Source: Acanthacorydalis orientalis
Taxonomy: Eukaryota > Arthropoda > Insecta > Megaloptera > Corydalidae
Assembly (NCBI GenBank): GCA_034766995.1
Contig: CM068318.1
Span: forward strand, 33,771,956 to 33,835,955
DNA length: 64,000 bases
Direction of reading: 5' to 3'
Under the pieces are notes generated by a model. The model ran no database searches, was not told the origin of the DNA, and worked only from the letters and a program-made list of their open reading frames with translations. The position numbers and the translations under genes were made by a program. Numbering within the stretch: position 1 is the stretch's first letter; each line of letters begins with the position of its first letter. This document shows, piece after piece, positions 55,790-64,000 of this stretch.

Positions 55790-56058
55790 TAATTATGGAA
55801 CTTTTTATTTTTAAAATGTTTTTCTCTTTTTTAAATTTATTAATTTGTTTGATAGTTCTACAAATTGTTTTCACATTTTGCATCGTGTTGTCAGATAATA
55901 ACTTTATTGTAAATTTATGCTGTGTTGTTATATTTATGATAACCGTTTTACATGGGAATCAGCAAGTACTGAAAAAATATTGTTTAATACTTTTAATATC
56001 AAAGCATAGTTCATCTCAAGAAAAAAAAAGATATGTTTATAGAGTTATTTTTGAATAG
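55717..56058 (+). other. Hydrophobic open frame, coding status unknown (113 codons)
   Basis: The frame begins inside the right end of the G-type mariner (55717-55789) and continues into flanking DNA. Residues about 30-78 are strongly hydrophobic (KMFFSFLNLLICLIVLQIVF, then CCVVIFMITVL), enough for two membrane-spanning segments. Such frames arise by chance in T-rich DNA, and I recognise no family. Listed because it is among the longest non-repeat frames in the window. Confidence 0.15.
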
Positions 56059-56394
56059 AATTTTAGACTTTGAGTTTATAGAATGATTTAAATAAATACG
56101 CTTTATAATGTGGTTTTTAAGTAAGTGATTGGCATTATCAAATATCTTAAAATACTTCTAAGATTTTAAAGTTTATGAAATCGTAGTGCACACCAATTAA
56201 ATTCTATTTTATTATTTATTTATGAGGACATAAAATCATTTATATAAATAGTTGTATCTTCTTTAATTAATTTACTTTTTACTTTAATTGACTAGTGTAA
56301 ACAAAATTAGATTTTAGAAATAATATCACAAATTCTGAGAAATATATTAGTACATTTTATCTTTCTATTAATAAAAATCAAAATATAATAATCA

Positions 56395-56782
56395 TCATGT
56401 GTAGCAGATTATTCATGTTTTGATTGGTTGATAGAGATCACGTGTTCTCTGTTCTGATTGGTTGACATCAATCACAAGTATCTCCCTCACGGTATATAAT
56501 GAAAGAGGTGTATACGATTTCAATGTAAAACTGATGACATTTATTCAAAATATTTTATTCACTGAAGCTTTAGAGTAAAAAAAATTGTTACACGTTTTAA
56601 GATTGTATTTTATTATGTTAATTATTATGAACTTTTCCAATAACATTTTACAACTTAAATTTTACGAAGGTTATTTTGTGTGTATAATTTGTTAAATTCT
56701 GTTATTTGTTAGGGGGGAGCGAGCGAAGACGAAACTCCCTCGGGGATTGGACAGTAATGGGTGAAGTCCTATAGTTAGTATA
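56395..56782 (-). repeat. Dispersed repeat with tandem CCAAT boxes, copy 2
   Basis: Inverse copy of the repeat at 35578-35960. On the plus strand the CCAAT boxes appear as TTGATTGGTTGATAGAGATC and TCTGATTGGTTGACATCAAT. The right edge is GGGTGAAGTCCTATAG. This copy has an extra GAGCGAGCGAAGACGAAACT stretch near 56718. Confidence 0.65.
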
Positions 56783-56870
56783 AATTTTAAATTGTTAAAA
56801 TGAAACATATGAAAATGTTGGAATGGTAAACATGAAAAAAATAGAATATTAATTTTGGCTAAAATGGTTG

Positions 56871-56927
<57 letters not shown>

Positions 56928-58866
56928 CGTGTATGTATGTGTCTGTTGTATATTCACAAATGTGTGCATTTGAATATATAGACATGAGTGGGTGTATGTA
57001 ATTTTACATTCATGCTTTAAAATATAAAAAAATACTTCAAATATTATAAGGGATAAAAACACAATGAACCCATTTTAATTATATTGTTTATATTCGTATA
57101 TCAAATCTTACAAACTACAATTTTAAATAAAGTAGATAACAAGAGTACCTAGCAACGATGGAATTTTCATTACACTTTAAGAATATCACAGCGTTTCTTG
57201 ACAGATTTCGTACGTATAGTTCAGGTTTTTTTATTTCGCATTTTCTTGTTGACTGTTTTATATTGAAATATCTATTTTTAGAAATTTATTTCATATATCC
57301 TCGTGAATTTAATAATATTATAATTCGAAAACGTATGAACTGTGTGCATTTAAAAATTTTATTTTCAAATAGTCGCTGTCATCTGTCAGTAGTAGCAGAT
57401 ATAATTTTTTATTCATTGTGTGATTATGTAGTAAATTTTATTTTATAATTGATTTTATTCTGTTATATTTCAAAGTTATTAATAGCATTAATTAATTTTA
57501 GTTTTATTTTTTTAATTTCAATCGTTTAATTAAATTTAAATGTTAATGAATTGTTAATATAAACTGGGAAAATAGTTTTTTTTTTTTTTACTAGACAAAT
57601 AAACATTTTAGTTAAAATATATTCTACTTTTTCATGTTTACCAGTGCAGCATTTTCATATGTTTTATTTTAATAATTTAAAATTTATACCAACTAGGTGT
57701 ATTTTGCTTATATACTGTTTTTACTTTCACTGTTGTACATAAAGTGATGATATATATTATAATATATATATATATATATATATATTGTGTATCCAGTTGA
57801 ATTTTGTTTTCCACCCTCACAAAATGAGTGCATAACATAGAAGCACGCTACTTGTGTTTCACAAATTATGATGGTCTCTTGGGTTGAAGACTTTCGCTAA
57901 GAAGTAGAAATTTTTTTCGACTTTTCCTCCCTACTGGGCTGTTTAGCCAGCGGAACTGCAAAGTATCCACGAATGTGGCCTATACTAATATTATTTGATG
58001 AAACAAAAAATATGATTTTAAATTTCTCATTGGTTTTAAATACGCTCACCTTTTCGTTCAGTGCTAATCTTACTAAGTTATTTTACTAATATTAAATGGC
58101 GGTATATGACTTTGTAATATGCATGAAAAATCGGCATTAAAAAATATTTACTTAACAAAAAGAATAAACTTAATTTATGTATTGTGTTTTTATAAATATG
58201 AAAAATAAAACAGAAAGAGAACATTTAGAACAAAATCGTTCAGCAAAGAAGGAAATGAAAATTATGCAATTTTGTTACGGTTTCTTTACCAATGTTTGTG
58301 TTAAATTTTTTGGAGAATGTATACTTTTTCACAAAGAACCAACATATGTTTGCTTCTTTTACAAAACAATTTTTATTGATCTAAACTTGTGAACAATAAA
58401 ATGTAAATTTTTTGTTTATCATTTTAGTATGGTTGTATAATATTCCAGTCATTACAGTTTTTGTCACTAAATTTGTCTTTTTATTGGGGTTCTCTTGATC
58501 CGAGATATGATATACCATAAAAAAAATTAGTTACGTTGTTTAAAATTAACCAAAACTTAAAAATGAATTTATAGAATTTGACAGAATATATAAGCAAAAT
58601 AAAACACTGGCCTATAAGTGTTAATTGTTTTAACTATAGATAGATGATGATAATCGATCGTATATAGTCAAATTAATTGAAGTATTTTTATAAATGCGAT
58701 ATCAAATATCTTTAATTATTCACTTTTTTTTACGAGATCTATATGTATAGATTAGGTTGATTTGTTATCAAAATGCAAATACTTATATTATGGCAGTAAA
58801 ATAGTAGTGAAATAATTTTTTGACGTTCTGTCATGAAAAATAGTATATCCGAACAGTGTATTCTTC

Positions 58867-58918
<52 letters not shown>
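56783..58918. other. Gene-free spacer
   Basis: (TA)n at 56876-56918 and 57757-57785, and a long (TA)n at 58868-58917. Frames at 57158-57448 (96 codons) and 58177-58392 (71 codons) show no family resemblance and are not called as genes. The 57790-58000 part is somewhat less A/T-rich and unassigned. Confidence 0.45.
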
Positions 58919-58920
<2 letters not shown>

Positions 58921-59473
58921 AGGTTGGTAGGAAAATAATTGAGGTTTTTGTGTTCTGAACGCTAACCTTAATTTTTTTCAATGAAAGTGTAATTTTATCG
59001 TGCTTATATTCATATCATTTTAAAGTATTTTGGTAGCATAGACTTTAGTTTTATTATTAATTTTACTTCAAATTGGGTTACTGAATTAAAAATGGAAAAG
59101 AACTAAATGAGAGCATTTTTTTAATGTGGGTTCAAAACGGGTGGTATAAAAAAACAGAAACTGCTTGTAAATTAAACAATGCTTTTGTTGTGAGTATTGT
59201 TAAGGAATGTACGGTGCAGTGATGGTTTCAAAAATTTTGTGTTTGAGATGAGAGCGCTAAAGATTAAGGTCGCCGGGATCCTTGTTCAGTTCACAACGAT
59301 TAATTAAAGGCGTTAGTTGAAGCAGAACCACACACAATTCAACAGCTTGCACAAAAGTTAGGTGTTAGTCATTAAACAGTTCTGGATCATTTAAAACAGC
59401 TAGGAAAATAAAAAAAGAAAAATGTATATGAATTTGATGGACATAAACCGCGAGTATTTTTTTACCAACCTGA
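58919..59473 (+). mobile_element. A-type non-autonomous mariner, copy j (555 bp)
   Basis: Starts CAAGGTTGGTAGGAAAATAA directly after a (TA)25 array; the right end, inverted, is TCAGGTTGGTAAAAAAATAC, followed by TA. It contains MEKN-stop at 59091, ETACKLNNAFVVSIVKECTV and LAQKLGVSH-like HTH remnants, then the 3' end. Catalytic domain absent. Confidence 0.9.
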
Positions 59474-60003
59474 TATATTGGTAGTATGGCTAAATTAATA
59501 TTAAATAATCAATTTTTCACTCGCCTCATAAATCATAAATTTTGATTTTGATCAAAATTTTTCAATAATTAATTATTGATCATTCTGGGTTGTTGCTGAT
59601 TTCAACGGCGAGGGTGTAATTAGGCCAGAAAGGTGATTAAAACTTTTTTTGTTGATTTGTGGGGTAGTGAAAAATATATTTGTGCATGTCTCCATAACCA
59701 GTTATACACATTGCTTTCGTAATATTGCATTTGTCAAAAATCCCAATTATGAATAGGTTCAACTGAGTCTGTTAGTTTCCATAGCTAGTCAAGGCTGTGC
59801 AGTTTGAATTTTCACACATCTCATAGTATTATCTATAACGCCATTATTAAAAAATAAAAAAAATGCATCACTAAGATAATCAATATATTTTTAATATTTA
59901 TGATAAAATAAAACTAAAATTTTACACACACATACATATATATATATACACACAATTTATTTCCTATGAAGAAAAATAAAGTACATATCGAACCGCTGGA
60001 AGA

Positions 60004-60156
60004 ACAATGACGTAAGTGCCAAAAGTTTAAAAATGAAAAATGCATCATAAACTTTAAAAGTGTTAACTTGTTTTGCTGGAACAATGACGTAATTTTAATA
60101 CGCTTGGTTACTGGCAGAGAGAATGAAAGAAAAAAATCTGGACGAACAATGACGTA
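60004..60156. promoter_or_regulatory. Triple GAACAATGACGTAA motif (candidate bZIP sites)
   Basis: GAACAATGACGTAA occurs at about 60003, 60080 and 60144. TGACGTAA is a CRE/ATF-type bZIP half-site, and the identical five bases in front (GAACA) make chance less likely. The three lie within about 150 bases and upstream of the short frame at 60207. They could equally be the remains of a small tandem repeat. Confidence 0.3.
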
Positions 60157-60206
60157 ATTGGGAGCTATCTAACTTATGAAAAAGGTGGAAAGGGTTTTTG
60201 TAAAAT

Positions 60207-60302
60207 GTCTGAGGAAGAAGATACAAAATCAAACGATTATAACTACGATTTGTCATTTAGACAAAAGTGTGTTATTAGTGTTTCCTGCAAATCATTTTAA
60301 TT
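60207..60302 (+). other. Short acidic open frame (31 codons), uncertain
   Basis: ATG at about 60207 gives MSEEEDTKSNDYNYDLSFRQ and stops 11 codons later. An acidic Met-Ser-Glu start is compatible with the head of a nuclear protein or a transposase, but no downstream exon was found. Confidence 0.15.
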
Positions 60303-61248
60303 CATATCAAATTTGAAACAAATTTTAAACGCGATTTCCCACAAATTTAGGTTTTTGCACTTGTCACTGTTCTTTTGGGGGGTGCGATAAATGCCGTCTT
60401 TACAAAATACATTTATTTGTAGACACTTTAGCTAAGCTTAATATTTAAGGAGAAAATGTTACAAAAAGACAAAATCTGGTAAGATTACTGTTATATGATT
60501 GCATGACGTATTTATAGATTATTTAAAAATTGAATTATTTCCACCTACACTTGCTGGTCGCACTACTGTGATTAGAGCGAAGAATTCGACGATTTAAATA
60601 TTATATACTATCCAAGCAGATAATATCTTCTAGTGATCATATTCAGAAGCTTTTGTATTTTTTTTTATTTCACTAATGAACGCTTTTCACCCCCACAAAC
60701 CGTATTTTTTTCTGATTCAAAGTGCTCAGTAAATTATTATTGTTCATTTTTGATTGTTGCTTATGCACACTTAGATGGAAATCCCAACATTCAAGCGCTA
60801 AGGTACATAAAATTACAAGAAGTTTTATGTTTTTATTCTATTAACAACTTTATAAAATAGGAGTGTAATAAATGGGATAGCAAGATATTAAAAATAGACA
60901 GACACACACATTTAATTTAATAGTATTTCATGTCAAATGTAAATTTCATACAAATGTTACTGTTTTACTTATTAAATTTGTGACATGATTTGAATACAAA
61001 TATGAATTGTTTCAATTAGATTTATTATTAAATTTTATGTGTATATTTAAAGTATTGCAAATACTTACATGAAGTATGAATAGAACAAATGAAAAAGCAT
61101 TTATGTTAAATGGTGTAATGTCTTGTCTTATTTGTAAATCTAAGACGATGCTTTTAAGCCTATGTTTTAAGCTAATACAAAATAATTTCAGTTCAAATCA
61201 CAAAAAAATCAAAAAGATAATTTAAACGATTTAAATTATTATTATTGT

Positions 61249-61295
<47 letters not shown>

Positions 61296-61728
61296 TAAAT
61301 TGTTTTCAGTCCCATAGATAATGGTAATTTAGATATTTGCAGCGGGCTATCGTCTATAAAATCAAATATATGTCCTTTTTTCATTGTTCAATTAAAACTA
61401 GAAAATTATTAATTATTTTAACAAAGATATAAATATTCGAAGAATAGATTTATGTATTTTGCAACAAAAAAGATGCGAACGACGTAACTTAAATACGCTT
61501 GTTGTAAGTTATTATGAAAAGCATTTGATCTCGCTCGTGTTTAATTATAGTCATCGTTAATCTCTTATCAGATTGTGTTCTAGCACATACACATATTACA
61601 TGCCATTTAATTAATGTTAGTGCTGCCACGTAATGTAATATATTATTTTACTGTTTCACGCTTTTCTATAATTATAAATGTCTGTGTATTTGTAATTATA
61701 CTTGTAAACAAATATATACACACACACG

Positions 61729-61796
<68 letters not shown>

Positions 61797-62529
61797 GCAA
61801 CACAAGGGTAATTGAAAAAGATTTTTTACAGAAAATAAGAGAAATAGTGATAACACTATAATAGAATTAATTTCATGTAACAAAAAATTAAGGTATATTG
61901 TAAAATATAATATTTTATTGAAAAATTCAACTTAAGTTCTTGCAAAAAAATAAATTTCGTTCATAATAAAAAGTGAAGTATGGAAAAACTACGTTTTTTA
62001 TGTTTTTTTTTTGTTAAGAACTTATTTATTGTTTTTAATTAAACGTGCTGTGTTACAGTTATATCATTTAAATGTGTACGTAGTGTTAGCTGTAATGAGG
62101 TTAAAGTGCAAATAATTATGGTTAATTTACATTTAGAACTGTAATAATAACCATTAGGATAGTAGATATAAAATGTCAGATTTATTAGATGGAATTAAAA
62201 AAGCTGAACTTTATTCTAAAACGGAATTATTTAATGAATCTGTTTTTTAATTACTTGAATGTATTTTCCGCAATATTATTTAGGCATATAAATTACATTT
62301 TTGATGATTCTTGTTTTAAATGCTGTGTATTTTTTGATATACTTTTCATTTTCAAACAATTTATTAATCATTGTTTCCAAAGGAAGGATGAAGGTGTTTA
62401 CAAAAATGAAATCGTATGAAGATGAGTAATGTTATAAAGAGGATTAAACAAAACATTTTATTTCATCTTTATTAACCTCATGATACTCATTTCTGTAGAA
62501 CAAGGTTGGGTAATATCGTAAAGTATGTA

Positions 62530-62725
62530 CGAAAGTCGTTTGATAAATATAGTAAAAAAGCAAGTTAAACTGGTGTTTTGGAAAAAATCGATTTGATTTC
62601 TCAATATAGTCTTCATTGAGGACTATACAATTGGTCCAGTGAGTCTGCAAAATACACATTTGACGGTGGCGATGATATCCTCATTCGACGAGAATTTTTT
62701 TTCACAGAGGAAAATTTTTCAGTTA
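62530..62725 (-). mobile_element. C-type mariner, 3'-end fragment
   Basis: CGAAAGTCGTTTGATAAATA follows TA, and the next about 180 bases match the first part of the C-type copy at 62850 (GCAAGTTAAAC, ATAGTCTTCATTGAGG, GACGAGAA). It encodes, on the minus strand, the last about 40 residues of the transposase and breaks off abruptly. Confidence 0.75.
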
Positions 62726-62849
62726 CGTTAAAACTGCACAATTTAAAACAGTGAGAGTTAAAACTGATAGTGTATGGGTGGGTAGAGTGAGAGAGAGATA
62801 GAGATATGTCACCCTTAAAATGACCAATACTCTACATACTTTTTATCTT

Positions 62850-63876
62850 CGAGGGTCGTTTGATGAGTATGGTAAAGAAGCAAGTTAAACAGTTTTTTTT
62901 TTGGAAAAAAACGATTTTGTGTTTCAATATAGTCTCCATTGAGGGTCATACACTTGGTTAAGCGAGTCTATAAAACACGTATTGACGGCGGCGATCACAT
63001 CCTCGTTCGACAAGAATTTCTTTCCACCAAGCTAAATTTTCAAGTTTGGGAAGAGGGAGAAGTCGCACAGGGCCAAATTCAGACAATAGGGTGTACAAGG
63101 AATCAATTCGAAGTCAAATCTGTATAATGTTACCATTGCGATTTGTAGGACGGCGCGTCGTCCTGGTGAAAGAGCACTTTTTAAGCCCTAATCTTGGCCA
63201 TTTTTGTTTCAGCTCTTCTTTCAATCAGTCCAATAATTTTGTATAATATATTCCTGTTATCGTTTTTCTCTTCGTTAAGTAATCGATGAGGATGTTTCCC
63301 TGAGAATTCCAAAAAAGTGGCTATCGCCTTTCTAGTCGACAAAACGGTCTTCTCCTTCTTCGACGCACTTTTACCAGTCGTTATTCACTACTTTGACTAC
63401 TGCTTCTATTCAGATGTGTAGTGGTGGATCCATGTTTCATCCACGGTGACGAATCGACGCAATACGCTTGCAGATTGCGATTGAACATCACCAAATACTG
63501 GATTGAAATGTCCTTTCCTGTACGTTCTTGGTCGACAGTTAAAAATCACAGCACCCATCACGCACACAGCTTTTTCATATGCAATTTTTCGTGCAGAATA
63601 TTATGCAGTCGTTCAGTTGAGATGCCTATAGTTTCAGTAATCTCCCATATTTCCACTCGACGGTTTTCGATAACGATTCCATGGATTTTTCAACGATACT
63701 TCTCGTAGTGACCTCAACTGGTAGTGCAAACATCTGTAGAACATAAACAAGGCGTTGTCTCTGGCTGAAATTTCTCTTATGCTAGTTTAAAAAGTAACAC
63801 TTGATAGCCGTAATGTTACTAAATGAATGGTAGCGCCAATTCATAGACATTTATCAAACTTATCATATGACCCTCG
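62850..63876 (-). mobile_element. C-type mariner, near complete except HTH start (1027 bp)
   Basis: Ends CGAGGGTCGTTTGATGAGTA and, inverted at the right, CGAGGGTCATATGATAAGTT with TA at 63877-63878. The 5' region (63720-63870) matches that of the 22.45-kb copy. It is about 250 bases short of a full mariner, the loss falling at the beginning of the HTH. Confidence 0.8.
62935..63720 (-). pseudogene. C-type mariner transposase, decayed, catalytic triad still visible
   Basis: Minus strand. HTH end near 63640-63540 reads ISIERLHNILHEKLHMKKL-like in broken frames, then the linker. First Asp: VDETWIHHYTSE near 63450. Second Asp: KVLFHQDDAPSYKS near 63170. A frame change follows, then FELIPCTPYCLNLALCDFSL with the third Asp near 63090. 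Next are NLKI, stop, LGGKKFLSNEDVIAAVNTCF. All three catalytic aspartates are thus present in the DNA, but stops and at least two frame changes separate them. The plus-strand frames at 62939-63246 and 63421-63708 are shadows. Confidence 0.8.
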
Positions 63877-63878
63877 TA

Positions 63879-64000
63879 TACACATTGATTAACTAGTTTC
63901 AGGTGTTGTTTCTTAGGTTTCCGGAACATATGTTCCTAAATCGATTCTTATGACAAATCGATTCTCGTTTGAATACTAGTGATCTCTTAAAATAATAGCC
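63879..64000. other. Right edge of the window, nothing recognised
   Basis: A/T-rich sequence with a CCGGAACATATGTTC inverted motif at about 63921-63935; no gene. Confidence 0.5.

Larger units (their letters stand above)
59474..62529. other. Gene-free spacer with unassigned patch at 60.0-60.85 kb
   Basis: (TA)n at 61248-61285 and 61734-61791. The patch at 60001-60300 has three TGACGTAA sites and a short acidic reading frame, given separately. From 60360 to 60800 some peptide stretches (CDKCRLYKIHLFVDTLAKLN, FYFTNERFSPPQ) look as if they could be worn transposase, but I cannot assign them. Nothing else is coding. Confidence 0.4.

Noticed and set aside
57158..57448. 96-codon plus-strand frame as a gene
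   Set aside because: No recognisable domain; A/T-rich chance frame of this length is expected in 64 kb.
63421..63708. 95-codon plus-strand frame
   Set aside because: Antisense to the C-type mariner transposase, including its VDETWIHHY block.
1..64000. tRNA, rRNA, spliceosomal RNA genes and CRISPR arrays
   Set aside because: Looked for GGTTCGAATC-like tRNA T-loops, U6-type starts and regularly spaced repeats with unique spacers; none convincing. The only regular arrays are TA-based.
1..64000. A novel host gene cluster or defence system
   Set aside because: No run of conserved open frames exists; coding signal is transposon-derived throughout.

Overview
The window looks like non-genic, very A+T-rich arthropod DNA, most likely from an insect. 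The A+T fraction is roughly three quarters or more by eye; I did not compute it. There are dozens of (TA)n arrays, no bacterial gene organisation, no convincing host exon, no tRNA and no rRNA. The readable coding signal is almost entirely transposon protein. The mariner, Tc1, pogo, piggyBac and hAT families seen here are typical of insect genomes, but nothing fixes the species or order.

I label the mariner lineages by their ends. A-type (end TTAGGTTGGTAGGAAAATAA): ten short copies at 7.8, 9.3, 20.7, 28.9, 36.8, 41.4, 48.0, 49.2, 52.1 and 58.9 kb. They keep the 5' region and helix-turn-helix (HTH) coding part of a mariner transposase but lack the catalytic domain. B-type (TTAGGTGTACAAATTAATTC): 4.0, 5.6 and 43-44 kb. 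C-type (CGAGGGTCGTTTGATAAG): 22.5, 62.5 and 62.9 kb. D-type: 12.5 and 12.9 kb. E-type: 9.9 kb. F-type, nearly full length: 30.3 kb. G-type, nearly full length: 54.5 kb. H-type, 33.6-34.6 kb: the youngest-looking, with an uninterrupted catalytic domain but no HTH. There is also a Tc1-like element (44.9-46.3 kb) and two other Tc1/mariner-superfamily elements (38.3-39.6 and 19.5-20.4 kb).

Other mobile DNA: a pogo-like element (0.33-1.53 kb); a Tigger-like element split by a non-autonomous piggyBac-like element (14.06-15.40 kb); a piggyBac-like transposase relic (27.6-27.9 kb); a possible small TTAA element (26.1 kb); a hAT-type miniature element with 8-bp target duplications (19.0-19.4 kb); a long-arm foldback element (26.5-26.8 kb); four hairpin miniature elements sitting in (TA)n arrays (16.1, 40.8, 52.7 and 52.9 kb); a GC-rich 5'-truncated non-LTR retrotransposon fragment with (TA)n on both sides (51.46-52.01 kb); and an inverted pair of dispersed repeats with repeated CCAAT boxes (35.6 and 56.4 kb).

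The rest is low-complexity A/T sequence. Two stretches differ: 34.74-35.31 kb is less A+T-rich and has promoter-like motifs, and 60.0-60.3 kb has three TGACGTAA sites ahead of a short acidic reading frame. The genes form no pathway. The overall picture is layered decay of many DNA-transposon lineages, with TA dinucleotide arrays as a recurring insertion environment.
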